Positions 42,147 to 51,879 of a stretch of DNA of 64,000 bases are shown here, piece after piece (positions within the stretch are counted from its first letter, which is position 1; each line of letters begins with the position of its first letter). The position numbers were made by a program, and so were the translations under genes. Location of the stretch: positions 118,388 through 182,387 of the forward strand of contig NZ_BMMM01000002.1 of the NCBI RefSeq assembly GCF_014645835.1. Direction: 5' to 3'. The notes below the pieces were generated by a model. That model was given only the letters and a program-made list of their open reading frames with translations. It had not been told where the DNA came from and searched no databases. This stretch comes from Streptomyces albiflavescens. Its GTDB lineage: Bacteria; Actinomycetota; Actinomycetes; Streptomycetales; Streptomycetaceae.

Positions 42147-43727
42147 ATGAGCGCCCCAACCCCGGCCCCCGGTGACGACAGGCCCCGCGAAGGGTATTAC
42201 CCGGATCCCTCCATTCCTGGATATGTCCGGTACTGGAACGGTGCCTCCTGGGTACCGGGTACGAGCCGTCCGGCCCCGTCCGACGGCGAACCGCTCGCAC
42301 CGCCGCCGGGCGTGCGCCCGGTCCATGTGCCCGCACCGGCGCCGGCTCCGGCCGAGGAGACGGGTCCGCACTTCTTCGACGAGGACCCCCAGCCCCCGGT
42401 GTCCCCCTCCGAGGCGCAGCACGGCAGTCGGCCCGAGCCCGCCGCGGCGTGGGGTGCCGACCGCTCCCAGCAGTCCGGCTTCGGCGGTGAACAGGACCGC
42501 CGGGTGTCCTGGGGCGCGCCGCAGGGCGCCGACCCCCGGGTGCCCCGCGCGGCGCAGCCGGGCGACGACATCGTCCAGCCCGACGGCAAGTCCTCCCGCA
42601 CGGACGGTACGGCGACGATCCCGCCCGCGGACTCCGGCAGCGACCGGCAGCCCCCGGCGTCCGGTGGCACCGTGGTGTTCCGCCGTCCCACGGGGCCGGT
42701 GCGGCCCTCGGGGCCACAGGACACGCCGGGCGCGGGCAGCACGGGGAACCCGGGTTCCGCCACGCCCGGCGCCAAGGACTCCGTGCCTTCCGAGGGCACC
42801 ATGGCCTTCCGTGCGCTCTCCCCGCGCACGGAGCGGCAGCACGGGGCGCAGACCGGGGGCACGGGCCCGGCGGCGGGCGCACCCGGCACGGCCGCCGCGG
42901 CCGGCACTTCCGGTGCTTCCGCCGTTCCTGGCGCTGCCCCCGCTTCCGGCGCTTCCCCTGCTTCCGGCGCGAGCGGCCACGCCGGTGGCGGCTTCGGCGC
43001 GGGGCAGGCCGCCCAGGCGGCGGCCGCCGCTCGCAACGCCCCCGCCACGCCCGCCACTCCCTCCGTACCCCAGCAGTCCGGTGGCCCGGCCCCCATGACC
43101 TCCGGCCCCGGCGGCGGACAGCCCTCCTGGGCCCAGCAGGTGCACCGGCTCGCGGGTGCCGCGCCCGACGAGGGGCAGCCGGTCGCGCCGTGGAAGCCGC
43201 CGGTCGACGACGTGTTCCAGGCGGCCGCGCGGCGGCAGTCGGCGGCGCGGCCCGCGGGCCTGGGCAAGCGGCTGGCCGCACGGCTGGTGGACACCGTCGT
43301 GCTCGCCGGTGTCACCGCCGCGGCCGCCGTGCCGCTGGGCACCAGGGCGATCGACCACATCAACGAGAAGATCGACGCGGCCAAGCTGTCCGGCGAGAAG
43401 GTCACGGTCTGGCTGCTCGACGGCACGACGACCGGTTGCCTCGGCATCGCCCTCGCCGTCCTGCTCCTCTTCGGAGTCCTGTACGACGCGCTGCCCACCG
43501 CCAAGTGGGGCCGCACCCTCGGCAAGAAGCTGTGCGGCATCGAGGTGCGCGACATCGAGGGCCACGAACCGCCGACCTTCGGTGCGGCCCTGCGCCGCTG
43601 GCTCGTCTACAGCGTCCCGGGCCTGCTCGGGGTCGGTGTCGTCGGCGTGCTGTGGTGCCTGTTCGACAAGCCGTGGCGGCAGTGCTGGCACGACAAGGCG
43701 GCCCACACTTTCGTGGCCTCGTCCTAG
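42147..43727 (+). CDS. RDD-family membrane protein with N-terminal DUF2510 motif
   Basis: 526 aa from ATG 42147. Near residue 12 there is a DUF2510 motif (GYYPDPSIPGYVRYWNGASW). A ~330-residue low-complexity Pro/Gly/Ala/Ser linker follows, including PASGASPASGASG repeats. The RDD domain is C-terminal (residues ~365-520) with GKRLAARLVDTVVLAG, then WGRTLGKKLCGIEVRD and FDKPWRQCWHDKAAHTFV, and about 3-4 membrane helices. RDD proteins of bacteria have been linked to ion transport, but function here is unknown. The stop lies in a 23-bp tandem duplication. Confidence 0.8.
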   Translation: MSAPTPAPGDDRPREGYYPDPSIPGYVRYWNGASWVPGTSRPAPSDGEPLAPPPGVRPVHVPAPAPAPAEETGPHFFDEDPQPPVSPSEAQHGSRPEPAAAWGADRSQQSGFGGEQDRRVSWGAPQGADPRVPRAAQPGDDIVQPDGKSSRTDGTATIPPADSGSDRQPPASGGTVVFRRPTGPVRPSGPQDTPGAGSTGNPGSATPGAKDSVPSEGTMAFRALSPRTERQHGAQTGGTGPAAGAPGTAAAAGTSGASAVPGAAPASGASPASGASGHAGGGFGAGQAAQAAAAARNAPATPATPSVPQQSGGPAPMTSGPGGGQPSWAQQVHRLAGAAPDEGQPVAPWKPPVDDVFQAAARRQSAARPAGLGKRLAARLVDTVVLAGVTAAAAVPLGTRAIDHINEKIDAAKLSGEKVTVWLLDGTTTGCLGIALAVLLLFGVLYDALPTAKWGRTLGKKLCGIEVRDIEGHEPPTFGAALRRWLVYSVPGLLGVGVVGVLWCLFDKPWRQCWHDKAAHTFVASS

Positions 43728-43755
43728 TGAAGTTCGTGGCCTCGTCCTCGTGAAG
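43710..43755. repeat. 23-bp tandem duplication spanning the RDD stop codon
   Basis: TTCGTGGCCTCGTCCTAGTG plus AAG (43710-43732) is repeated at 43733-43755 with a single change (A to C) that turns the TAG stop into TCG; the repeat therefore encodes the last residues FVASS twice, the second time after the stop. Confidence 0.9.
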
Positions 43756-43853
43756 CCGTGTCCTTCCTGAGGGCCGGCCAGGCATAGCCGTCCCGGTCCC
43801 CCGGACGGCCCTCGCCGGATGCGGAGCCGGAGGGTTCGCGGTCGACTCGGGCC

Positions 43854-44561
43854 ATGAGCAGTGAACCGCCGCCCCCCGGCTCCGGTCAGCCACCGGACGA
43901 AGACCCGTTCAAGAAGCAGCCCCCGCCCGCCGAGGGCGGCGGTTCCCCGTACGACAGCCCCCCGCCGCCCTCGGGCGGCGGCTCTCCCTACGGCGATCAG
44001 CCCCCGCCGTACGGAGGCGGCCAGCCACCCCCGGGCGGCGGAGGCGAGCCACCCCCCTACGGCGGCGGTCCCTACGGCAGCGGCGGTCCCTACGGCGGCG
44101 ATCCGCTGGCCGGCATGCCCCCGCTCGCCGACAGCGGCAAACGGGTGCTGGCGAGGATCCTCGACATGATCCTGGTGGGCATCGTGGTGTGGCTGCTGTC
44201 CTGGGCCTTCGGGTTCACCCAGTACACAATGGACACGGACAAGATCAAGTTCGGCGAATCCTTCGGCAAGGAAGTGATCGCCGCCGTGTGCTACGTCGCG
44301 TACGACACCGTCATGATGAGCCGGTCGGGACAGACCCTCGGCAAGAAGCTGCTCAATCTGCGGGTCGCCAACCTCGACAACGGTTCCACGCCCTCCGTGC
44401 AGACCATGCTGACCCGCTCGCTGGTCCTGTGGCTCCCGTTCGCGTTCTGCTGCGCGTGCATCTGGACCGCGATCGCGGGTGGCTGGAGCTTCTTCGACAA
44501 GCCCTACAAGCAGGGCCTGCACGACAAGGCGGCCAAGACGGTGGTGGTCAGCACCAGTTGA
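43854..44561 (+). CDS. RDD-family membrane protein
   Basis: 235 aa from ATG 43854. The first ~95 residues are repetitive Pro/Gly/Tyr sequence (PPPYGGGQPPPGGGGEPPPYG) likely disordered and cytoplasmic. The RDD domain (~100-230) has GKRVLARILDMILVGIVVWLL, SGQTLGKKLLNLRVANL and FDKPYKQGLHDKAAKTVVV. It is a paralogue of the RDD protein just upstream. The pair lies in one direction and may be co-transcribed, 127 bases apart. Confidence 0.82.
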   Translation: MSSEPPPPGSGQPPDEDPFKKQPPPAEGGGSPYDSPPPPSGGGSPYGDQPPPYGGGQPPPGGGGEPPPYGGGPYGSGGPYGGDPLAGMPPLADSGKRVLARILDMILVGIVVWLLSWAFGFTQYTMDTDKIKFGESFGKEVIAAVCYVAYDTVMMSRSGQTLGKKLLNLRVANLDNGSTPSVQTMLTRSLVLWLPFAFCCACIWTAIAGGWSFFDKPYKQGLHDKAAKTVVVSTS

Positions 44562-44616
44562 CGTACACGGTCGGCCTCGTACGGGCTGATCCCAGGGCGG
44601 CGGCAGCGTTCCGAAG

Positions 44617-44649
44617 GCCGGCGGGTCCCTGCTTCACGGGCCCGCCGGT
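44617..44649. terminator. Hairpin between convergent RDD and small membrane protein genes
   Basis: CCGGCGGG (44618-44625) pairs with CCCGCCGG (44641-44648), with extra pairing inside the loop. It sits between two convergent stops and can serve both. Confidence 0.6.
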
Positions 44650-44672
44650 TCATGTGCGTGGCGTGCCAGGCG

Positions 44673-44978
44673 TCATGGGCCGGCCGGTTCGCGTACGGGC
44701 TCGGGCGCCGCGGCGGCGGACACGGATGCGGTCTCGCGCTGTACGGGCACGCGCTCGACCGGAGCGGGAGCGGGAGCCGGAGTCGGAGCCGCCGCGGACG
44801 GCGTGGGCGTCGGCAGCGGGACCGTCACGGCGACGAGCAGCCCGAGCGCGAGCGCCGAGAGGGTGATCAGCGCGATCCCCAGGCCCGAACTCGTCTGAGA
44901 CAGCAGCAGCATGGCGAGGGTGGAGAAGATCACGGTGCAGGAACCGTAGGCGAGCTGTGCGGCGGTCGGACGAGGCAT
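44673..44978 (-). CDS. Small two-helix membrane protein
   Basis: 101 aa from ATG 44978 (GAGGA upstream); a longer frame from 45107 lacks a site and is charged throughout. Two hydrophobic helices (AQLAYGSCTVIFSTLAMLLL and GIALITLSALALGLLVAVTV) are followed by a Pro/Ala/Glu-rich tail. No family recognised; it appears to be a Streptomyces-type conserved small membrane protein. Confidence 0.6.
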   Translation of the reverse strand: MPRPTAAQLAYGSCTVIFSTLAMLLLSQTSSGLGIALITLSALALGLLVAVTVPLPTPTPSAAAPTPAPAPAPVERVPVQRETASVSAAAAPEPVREPAGP

Positions 44979-45420
44979 GGCAATCGTGTCCTCGGATGGG
45001 GGTTCTCCCCCCGGGTGCCTCTCGCGATGGGGGAGGGTGCGGATAAGAATCGGGGGTGAGACAACGGTGTCGGCTTGGCTTTCCGCCGACTTCCGACGCT
45101 CCGCCAAGCGACTCTATTCGCCTGCATGCCCGAGTGGAACGGCTGGTAAGCGTGACCTTACCCACGGTGCCGGTGCACAGGGGGCGCACGGAGTCATCAC
45201 GTCCACCAAGTGGACATACGGGCGCGCCCGTTGGGGGTTGCGCGGAGCGTTCGGATAACGAACCCCCGCTCCGCATAGTGCACTTGCCAGGTTCAAGTCA
45301 AGACCTGTCTTTTCTTTGGTAACTCCGGTCAAATGTCGTCACTTGAATCGCGTATACGCGCGCGGACTTCCATGACCGGGACCCCCCATCCGCGCGAGCG
45401 GGCGCGGGGGAGGACATCAA
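44979..45420. other. Intergenic region before the M6 protease
   Basis: About 440 bases between divergent genes. A GGGGGAGGA ribosome site at ~45406-45414 belongs to the protease. There is an unusually AT-rich pocket at ~45285-45350 and a CAGGT...ACCTG half-symmetric site at ~45288-45308 that may be part of the protease control region. No gene supported. Confidence 0.5.
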
Positions 45421-47775
45421 GTGACCAGCAGACCATGGACGTTCAGAGCAGCAGCGGTGGGCGTCGCCCTCGCGGCGGCCACCGCCACGTTCTCTACGTT
45501 CGCCGTGGCGGAGGCCGACTCGGCCGCCAAGTCACCGGCCGTGGACCGCCACGACCCGCAGCCGGCCAAGAACACGGTCGACCACGACCTCGACGGGCCG
45601 CTCAGCAAGACCCGGAACGCGCAGCGCCAAGAGGCCCTGAACCAGGTCATATCCGGCGACGCCAAGGTGCAGAACCGCAACGGTTCGCAGGTCGTCCAGC
45701 TGAAGAGCAAGAAGGGCGACAGCAAGTACGTCGAGCTCGGCCGCGAGAAGACCGACAAGATCTTCACGATCCTGGTCGAGTTCGGCGACAAGGTCGACAG
45801 CACGGCCGGCGGCACCGCCGGCCCGCTGCACAACCAGATATCCCAGCCGGACCGCACCAAGGACAACAGCACGGCCTGGCAGGCGGACTACAACCAGAAG
45901 CACTTCCAGGACCTCTACTTCGGCACCGGCAAGCACGTCGAGTCGATGAAGAAGTTCTACGAGAAGCAGTCCTCGGGCCGCTACTCGGTCGCCGGCGAGG
46001 TCGCGGACTGGGTCAAGGTCCCCTACAACGAGGCCCGTTACGGCAACAACGCCTGCGGCTCCACCAACTGCCCGAGCGTGTGGAACGTCGTCAGCGACGG
46101 CGTGACCGCCTGGGTCGCCCAGCAGAAGGCGGCCGGCAAGACCGACGCGGCCATCAAGGCGGACCTGGCGAACTTCGACCAGTGGGACCGCTACGACTTC
46201 GACGGCGACGGCAACTTCAACGAGCCCGACGGCTACATCGACCACTTCCAGATCGTGCACGCCGGTGAGGACGAGTCCGCGGGCGGCGGCGTCCAGGGCA
46301 CCGACGCGATCTGGGCCCACCGCTGGTACGCGTTCGGTACCGACGCGGGCGCCACGGGCCCGGCCGACAACAAGCTCGGCGGCGCGCAGATCGGCGACAC
46401 CGGCATCTGGGTCGGCGACTACACCATCCAGCCGGAGAACGGCGGACTCGGCGTCTTCGCCCACGAGTACGGCCACGACCTCGGTCTGCCGGACCACTAC
46501 GACACCGCGGGCGGCGACAACTCCACCGGCTTCTGGACGCTGATGTCGTCCGGTTCCTGGCTCGGCACCGGCAAGGAGTCCATCGGCGACCTGCCGGGCG
46601 ACTTCAACGCCTGGGACAAGCTGCAGCTGGGCTGGCTCAACTACGACACGGCCAAGGCCGGCAAGCAGTCCACGCACAAGCTGGGCGTCGCCGAGTACAA
46701 CACCTGGAACAAGCAGGCCCTCGTGGTCAACCTGCCGGACAAGGCGGTCACCACGACCGTCGTGACCCCGGCGCAGGGCTCGACCCAGTGGTGGAGCGGC
46801 AGCGGTGACAACCTCAAGAACACGCTGACCCGTTCGGTCGACCTCACCGGCAAGTCCAAGGCCGCGCTGACCCTGGACGGCTACTACGACATCGAGGCCA
46901 ACTACGACTTCCTCTACACGGAGGTCTCGACCGACGGTGGCGCCAACTGGACCGCTCTCGACGGCACGGTGGACGGTCAGCCCATCCCGCACGACGCCAG
47001 CGACAAGCCGGCCCTGACCGGCACGGTCGACGGCTACAAGAAGCTGTCGTACTCCCTGGACGCCTACGCGGGCAAGAAGATCGACGTCCGCTTCCGCTAC
47101 CAGACCGACGGTGGCGTGGCCCAGAAGGGCTTCGCGGCCGACGAGATCATCGTGACCGCCGACGGTTCGGCGCTCTTCTCGGACAACGCCGAGACGGCCG
47201 ACGCCGCTTGGACGGCGACCGGCTTCTCGCGGATCGGCGCGTCCTTCACCAAGGACTACGCGCAGTACTACCTCGCTGAGAACCGTCAGTACGTCTCGTA
47301 CGACAAGACCCTCAAGGTCGGCCCGTACAACTTCGGCTTCTCGACGACCCGTCCGGACTGGGTGGAGCACTACCCGTACCAGAACGGCCTGTTGATCTGG
47401 AAGTGGGACACCTCGCAGGCGGACAACAACACCAGCCAGCACCCGGGTGTCGGCCTCGCGCTTCCGGTCGACGCGCACCCGAAGGCCCTGTGGTGGGACA
47501 ACGGGACGCTGATGCGCAACCGCATTCAGGCCTACGACTCGACGTTCAGCCTGTACCGCACGGACGGCATCACGCTGCACAGCGCGGACGTCGCGACGAA
47601 GATCCCGTCGTCGAAGGGGGTGTCGGTCTTCAACGACCACACCAGCGACTACTACGACAACAGGAACCCGACCGGCGGCGTCAAGATCACTGACACCAAC
47701 ACCAAGATCCAGATCGTCAAGGAGGCCAAGGACGGCTCCACGATCTCGCTCCGGGTCGGCCCCGCGGTGAAGTAA
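45421..47775 (+). CDS. Secreted immune inhibitor A-type metalloprotease (M6)
   Basis: 784 aa from GTG 45421 with a strong ribosome site. A signal peptide is clear (RAAAVGVALAAATATFSTFAVA, cut near residue 30), followed by a propeptide. The zinc site HEYGHDLGLPDHYD has H348, E349 and H352. Calcium-type DFDGDGNFNEPDGYIDHFQ precedes it. The C-terminal ~350 residues form the VEG/MAM-like beta domains of InhA proteins. Streptomyces secrete these enzymes during growth on protein and in development. Own promoter region and a strong terminator at 47802-47835, so monocistronic. Confidence 0.92.
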   Translation: MTSRPWTFRAAAVGVALAAATATFSTFAVAEADSAAKSPAVDRHDPQPAKNTVDHDLDGPLSKTRNAQRQEALNQVISGDAKVQNRNGSQVVQLKSKKGDSKYVELGREKTDKIFTILVEFGDKVDSTAGGTAGPLHNQISQPDRTKDNSTAWQADYNQKHFQDLYFGTGKHVESMKKFYEKQSSGRYSVAGEVADWVKVPYNEARYGNNACGSTNCPSVWNVVSDGVTAWVAQQKAAGKTDAAIKADLANFDQWDRYDFDGDGNFNEPDGYIDHFQIVHAGEDESAGGGVQGTDAIWAHRWYAFGTDAGATGPADNKLGGAQIGDTGIWVGDYTIQPENGGLGVFAHEYGHDLGLPDHYDTAGGDNSTGFWTLMSSGSWLGTGKESIGDLPGDFNAWDKLQLGWLNYDTAKAGKQSTHKLGVAEYNTWNKQALVVNLPDKAVTTTVVTPAQGSTQWWSGSGDNLKNTLTRSVDLTGKSKAALTLDGYYDIEANYDFLYTEVSTDGGANWTALDGTVDGQPIPHDASDKPALTGTVDGYKKLSYSLDAYAGKKIDVRFRYQTDGGVAQKGFAADEIIVTADGSALFSDNAETADAAWTATGFSRIGASFTKDYAQYYLAENRQYVSYDKTLKVGPYNFGFSTTRPDWVEHYPYQNGLLIWKWDTSQADNNTSQHPGVGLALPVDAHPKALWWDNGTLMRNRIQAYDSTFSLYRTDGITLHSADVATKIPSSKGVSVFNDHTSDYYDNRNPTGGVKITDTNTKIQIVKEAKDGSTISLRVGPAVK

Positions 47776-47801
47776 TCGGTATTTCTGCAGGTCAGAGCAT
47801 A

Positions 47802-47835
47802 ATCGGCGGCGACCCCCTGGCGGGTTGCCGCCGAT
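47802..47835 (+). terminator. Terminator after the M6 protease
   Basis: ATCGGCGGCGACCC pairs with GGGTTGCCGCCGAT (one mismatch) and is followed by CGTGTTTA. Confidence 0.75.
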
Positions 47836-47896
47836 CGTGTTTAGGTGCGTCCTGTGCCTCGCTTATTGACACTGACTCGCACGGGGGTGTGACCGC

Positions 47897-48238
47897 ATGG
47901 CCGCAGGAGGTTTCTGCAAGCTGCCGAACGGCAGCGTGGTGGTGGCGTTGAATCTGCCCAGCCCGTCGGGTTCGGGCGGCGGCTGCGTGCGCTTCCTGGT
48001 CCTCGCCCAGAACCGCGCCCGAGCCCTGACGCGGCTGCGCAACCTGGGCCTGCGTGCGGTCTACCTCCGCGGCAACGCGGCGCCTCCCACCCCGGACGAG
48101 ATCACCGCGGTCCTGCACCACCCCGACGGCCTCATATGGCGTACGGCCCCAGACACGGGTTTCGCGGGCCCGGAAGCGGTCCAGGAGCTCTGGCACCCGA
48201 TCAGAGCCCTGCTGAGACGGCCTGCGGCGCAGGCGTGA
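47897..48238 (+). CDS. 113-aa conserved hypothetical protein
   Basis: Starts at ATG 47897 (CACGGGGGTG just upstream). Compact soluble protein with a beta-strand-rich start (GGFCKLPNGSVVVALNLP), one central helix rich in Arg/Leu (QNRARALTRLRNLGLRAVYLRG) and two Cys. No family recognised; I recall similar small proteins next to pncA in Streptomyces. It is convergent with pncA, separated by a 30-bp tandem repeat. Confidence 0.6.
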   Translation: MAAGGFCKLPNGSVVVALNLPSPSGSGGGCVRFLVLAQNRARALTRLRNLGLRAVYLRGNAAPPTPDEITAVLHHPDGLIWRTAPDTGFAGPEAVQELWHPIRALLRRPAAQA

Positions 48239-48290
48239 GACGGGTGTCGTGAGGGGGCGGGACCTCTGAATCCGCCGGGCGGACGGATTC

Positions 48291-48380
48291 CCGCCGCGAC
48301 GGTGAGTAGCCATGATGACCGCCGACGGCGACGGTGAGTAGCCATGATCCGCCGACGGCGACGGTGAGTAGCCGTGACGG
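48291..48380. repeat. 30-bp tandem repeat, about 2.9 copies, before the pncA end
   Basis: The unit GCCGACGGCGACGGTGAGTA plus GCCATGATCC occupies 48321-48350 and 48351-48380, with a shortened copy before it from about 48293. Each unit contains the palindrome CGCCGACGGCG. It lies between the 3' ends of two convergent genes. Confidence 0.85.
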
Positions 48381-48490
48381 CAGGCAGCCATAACGGGCCG
48401 GCCGTCATGGCGGCGGGCAGCGGCGGCGGCGCGTTCCGGTGCTGTGCCGTACCGCGGACCCTCCGTGGGGTGCTCCCCGCCGGACAGGTC

Positions 48491-49075
48491 CTAGACGACA
48501 GGCTTGCCCGTCAGTTCCACACCCGCTGCCCGCAGCTCCTCCAGGGCCCGCTCCGTCGTCTCCTCGGCCACCCCGGCCGTGAGGTCGAGCAGCACCTGGG
48601 TGCGGAAGCCCTTGCGGGCCGAGTCGAGGGCGGTGGCGCGCACGCAGTGGTCCGTGGCGATGCCGACCACGTCCACCTCGTTGATCTCCCGGGCCCGCAG
48701 CCAGTCGCCCAGCGAGACCCCGTTCTCGTCGACGCCCTCGAAGCCGCTGTACGCCGCCGCGTAGGCACCCTTGTCGAAGACGGCGTCGATCGCGCCGGAG
48801 GCGACGACCGGGGCGAAGTTCGGGTGGAAGCCCACCCCCTCCGTGCCGGCCACGCAGTGCGCGGGCCAGGAGTGCACGTAGTCGGGGTTGTCGGCGAAGT
48901 GGCCGCCGGGGGCGATGTGGAGGTCGCGGGTGGCCACGACATGGCGGTAGCCGGCGGGCGCCTGCCCGATCAGCTCCGTGATGGCGGCGGCCACATCGGC
49001 ACCCCCGGCCACCGCGAGGCTGCCACCCTCGCAGAAGTCGTTCTGCACGTCTACGACGATCAAGGCGCGGCGCAT
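48491..49075 (-). CDS. pncA: Nicotinamidase
   Basis: 194 aa from ATG 49075. Catalytic triad D9, K102 and C144 (VVDVQNDF, FDKGAY, IATDHCVRA), and metal ligands D51, H53 and H59 (TRDLHIAPGGHF). It deamidates nicotinamide to nicotinate in NAD salvage. The PncB gene encoding the next step lies just upstream on the same strand, ~350 bases away. Confidence 0.93.
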   Translation of the reverse strand: MRRALIVVDVQNDFCEGGSLAVAGGADVAAAITELIGQAPAGYRHVVATRDLHIAPGGHFADNPDYVHSWPAHCVAGTEGVGFHPNFAPVVASGAIDAVFDKGAYAAAYSGFEGVDENGVSLGDWLRAREINEVDVVGIATDHCVRATALDSARKGFRTQVLLDLTAGVAEETTERALEELRAAGVELTGKPVV

Positions 49076-49428
49076 GGTCGGTGTCCTTCGGTTTGGCAGG
49101 AGGTCGGTGGATGGGGTGCGGGCCCGGCCGTTGCTCCTCGTGTCCCGGGGGACACCCCCGGACCCCCGGCCGGAGGACGGCCTGGGCTCCTGAAGGCGTT
49201 TCCACGGGCACACTTGGTGTACCGAGCCTAAAGACTTCAAGTGCGCTGCGGGAGGGGGCTTTTGGCTTCCGCGAGCCGCGTAGGCACGCTGCCGTTGCAT
49301 TCCCGCTGACCGGTTGTTCATGCGTGCCCGCACGAGTGGGCACCAGTGGGGCCACTGGGGCGCCGTCCCGGTGAGGCCGACGCCCACGTCGCGGGCGTAC
49401 TCCGTGGATCTCGGACGTACTGCGTGGG
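49076..49428. other. Intergenic region between pncB and pncA
   Basis: About 350 bases. At the pncB side (49395-49450) a ~19-bp motif CGTACTCCGTGG recurs three times with changes; the third copy is the pncB 3' end itself. The region next to pncA should hold its promoter but shows no clear site. No gene supported. Confidence 0.5.
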
Positions 49429-50757
49429 TCAGACGTATTCCGTGGGAATCACCGGCTCTCCGCGCGAGAGCTGCGTCGCCGACAGCGGCAGGTTGGCGCG
49501 GGCCGCCGCGTGCCGGTCGCGTACGACGTCGAGGGGCTCGCGGGCGACCGCCTGGCCGCCCTTGATCAGCTCGACCAGGAGCTGGTGGTCGGCCAGCTCA
49601 CCGGGGACCGGCCCGGTGCCGATCACCTCGGCCTCGGGGACCCCGAAATCGTCGGGCCGCCGCGCCGCCCACTTGCGCCCGCCGATGGACGTCTTGCCGC
49701 CGGTGGACTTCTTGGCCACGGCCTCCAGCGGAGCCTTCGGGTCCGCCGACTCGGCGCGGGCGACCAGTTTGTAGACCATGGAGCAGGTGGGATGGCCGGA
49801 TCCCGTCACCAGCTGGGTGCCGACGCCGTACGCGTCCACGGGCGCCGCCGCCAGCGAGGCGATCGCGTACTCGTCCAGGTCGGAGGTCACGATGATCTTC
49901 GTGTGGGTCGCGCCCAGCTCGTCCAGCTGCTGACGTACCCGGTGGGCGACCAGCAGCAGGTCACCGGAGTCGATGCGCACCGCGCCCAGCTCGGTGCCGG
50001 CGACCTCGACGGCCATCCGGACCGCCTCGGTGACGTCGAACGTGTCCACGAGCAGCGTGGTGCCGCGGCCGAGCGAGTTCACCTGCGCCTGGAAGGCGTC
50101 CCGCTCGCGGTCGTGCAGCAGGGTGAAGGCGTGTGCGGAGGTGCCGACGGTCGGAATCCCGTAGCGGAACCCGGCCGCCAGGTCGGAGGTGGTGGCGAAG
50201 CCGCCGATGTACGCGGCCCGCGAGGCGGCGACCGCGGCCAGCTCGTGCGTGCGCCGGGCGCCCATCTCGATCAGCGGCCGCTCCCCGGCGGCGGAGGTCA
50301 TCCGGGAGGCGGCGGCCGCGATCGCCGAGTCGTGGTTGAGGATGGAGAGGATCACCGTCTCCAGCAGCACGCACTCCGCGAAGGACCCCTCCACCCGCAG
50401 GATCGGCGAGCCCGGGAAGTACACCTCGCCCTCGGGATAGCCCCACACGTCGCCACTGAAGCGGTACGAGGCGAGCCACTCCAGGGTCGGTTCGTCCACG
50501 ATCCGCCGTTCGCGCAGAAAGCCGAGGAGGTCCGCGTCGAAGCGGAAGTTCTCGACGGCGTCGAGAACGCGGCCGGTCCCGGCCACGACCCCGTAGCGCC
50601 GCCCGTCGGGCAGCCGCCGCGTGAAGACCTCGAAGACCGAGCGCCGCTCGGCGGTCCCCGCGGCCAGCGCGGCCTGCAACATCGTCAGCTCGTACTGGTC
50701 CGTGAAGAGCGCCGTCGAGGGAACATCCACCGGCAGGCCAAGGTCCGCTGTGTTCAT
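49429..50757 (-). CDS. pncB: Nicotinate phosphoribosyltransferase
   Basis: 442 aa from ATG 50757; the longer frame to 50784 is not needed. It joins nicotinate to PRPP to give nicotinate mononucleotide, with ATP. Family blocks present: [19 protein letters not shown] at the start, EMGARRTH, and the phosphoribosyl-binding [17 protein letters not shown], then [11 protein letters not shown]. Divergent from clpS with 91 bases between starts. Confidence 0.92.
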   Translation of the reverse strand: MNTADLGLPVDVPSTALFTDQYELTMLQAALAAGTAERRSVFEVFTRRLPDGRRYGVVAGTGRVLDAVENFRFDADLLGFLRERRIVDEPTLEWLASYRFSGDVWGYPEGEVYFPGSPILRVEGSFAECVLLETVILSILNHDSAIAAAASRMTSAAGERPLIEMGARRTHELAAVAASRAAYIGGFATTSDLAAGFRYGIPTVGTSAHAFTLLHDRERDAFQAQVNSLGRGTTLLVDTFDVTEAVRMAVEVAGTELGAVRIDSGDLLLVAHRVRQQLDELGATHTKIIVTSDLDEYAIASLAAAPVDAYGVGTQLVTGSGHPTCSMVYKLVARAESADPKAPLEAVAKKSTGGKTSIGGRKWAARRPDDFGVPEAEVIGTGPVPGELADHQLLVELIKGGQAVAREPLDVVRDRHAAARANLPLSATQLSRGEPVIPTEYV

Positions 50758-50848
50758 GACGGGATCGTACCCCCATCTCGTCACTCTGACGATTTATGGG
50801 TCTCTTGAGTGGGCCCCGTTTGTGCGGGTACCCGTGTCTGGTGGCAGC

Positions 50849-51166
50849 ATGGGCCGTGTGACGGCTCCTGCACCCCTAGAGATCGAAAAGACCGAGTCGG
50901 CGGAGGAGGTGTTCGCCGTACCCGAGCCGGACGTCCCCTGGGTCACGATCGTCCACAACGACCCGGTCAACCTCATGAGCTATGTGACGTATGTCTTCCA
51001 GACGTACTTCGGCTACACCAAGGACAAGGCCACCAAGCTCATGCTCGACGTCCACCACAAGGGCCGGGCGGTCGTCTCCAGCGGCACGCGCGAGGAGATG
51101 GAGCGCGACGTACAGGCCATGCACGGCTACGGTCTGTGGGCCACCCTTCAGCAGGACCGAAAGTAA
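50849..51166 (+). CDS. clpS: ClpS, ATP-dependent Clp protease adaptor
   Basis: 105 aa from ATG 50849; GTG 50858 is an equally plausible start as no ribosome site stands out. The core [21 protein letters not shown] has the Asn-Asp-Pro that binds N-degron residues, and HHKGRAVV is the conserved helix turn. It delivers N-end-rule substrates to ClpAP/ClpCP. Downstream is the DUF2017 gene, a conserved actinobacterial pair. The last codons (QQDRK and stop) are echoed twice in the following gap. Confidence 0.9.
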   Translation: MGRVTAPAPLEIEKTESAEEVFAVPEPDVPWVTIVHNDPVNLMSYVTYVFQTYFGYTKDKATKLMLDVHHKGRAVVSSGTREEMERDVQAMHGYGLWATLQQDRK

Positions 51167-51261
51167 CCCGAACGCAGCCCGAGCCCCGGAAGCCGGAGAC
51201 GGCCAGCAGGACCGGAAGGCAGCCCGCACAGCCAGCACACGTGGCGCAGGACCGGAAGTAG
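51149..51261. repeat. Three dispersed copies of the clpS 3' end
   Basis: CAGCAGGACCGAAAGTAA (51149-51166, the clpS end) recurs as CAGCAGGACCGGAAGGCA at 51204-51221 and as GCGCAGGACCGGAAGTAG near 51244-51261. The copies fill most of the gap before DUF2017. Confidence 0.75.
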
Positions 51262-51273
51262 CGAACTCACTCC

Positions 51274-51879
51274 ATGCCAGGACACTTCGAACCGCTCCCC
51301 GGCGGCGGCGCGGCCGTCGCGCTCGACGAGGTCGAGATCTCCATCATCCGCTCCCTCGCCGTTCAGCTCCTGGAGCTCATCGGTCCCGGCCCCGCGGAGA
51401 ACGCCCCCGACGACCCGCTGGCCGAGCTGTTCGCCGAGGGCCCCAGCGAACCGCCCACCGACCCCGTGCTGCAGCGTCTCTTCCCCGACGCCTACAGCGG
51501 CCCCGGCGTCGAGGCCGACTCGCCCGAGCAGGCCGAGGAGCAGCGCGTGTACTCGGCGGAGTTCCGCCGCTTCACCGAGAACGACCTGCGCGCGGCCAAG
51601 CGCGAGAACGCACTCGCGGTGATCCGCTCCCTCGACGCGCTCACCATGGCGGGCGACGGCGGCGCCGTCCTCAAGCTGTCCCCCGAGGAGTCCGAGCAGT
51701 GGCTGCGCGCCCTGAATGACCTGCGCCTGGCGATCGGCTCCCGGCTCGACGTCGTCGACGAGGAGGACACCGACCTCCTCTACCGGCTTCCGGACGAGGA
51801 CCCGCGCAAGCCGATGGTGATGGCGTATCTGTGGCTGGGCGGCCTCCAGGAGAGCCTCGTCGAAACGCTCATGCCCTGA
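51274..51879 (+). CDS. DUF2017 family protein
   Basis: 201 aa from ATG 51274. Helical, acidic protein; conserved segments EISIIRSLAVQLLELI and RRFTENDLRAAKRENALAVIRSLD. This domain is almost always encoded next to clpS in actinobacteria, and a link to Clp proteolysis is likely but unproven. The stop lies in a tandem duplication (see 51862-51907). Confidence 0.87.
   Translation: MPGHFEPLPGGGAAVALDEVEISIIRSLAVQLLELIGPGPAENAPDDPLAELFAEGPSEPPTDPVLQRLFPDAYSGPGVEADSPEQAEEQRVYSAEFRRFTENDLRAAKRENALAVIRSLDALTMAGDGGAVLKLSPEESEQWLRALNDLRLAIGSRLDVVDEEDTDLLYRLPDEDPRKPMVMAYLWLGGLQESLVETLMP

Noticed and set aside
45532..47640. Long minus-strand open frame opposite the M6 protease
   Set aside because: Low-complexity Val/Arg/Gly shadow of the protease gene, whose zinc site and signal peptide are clear on the other strand.
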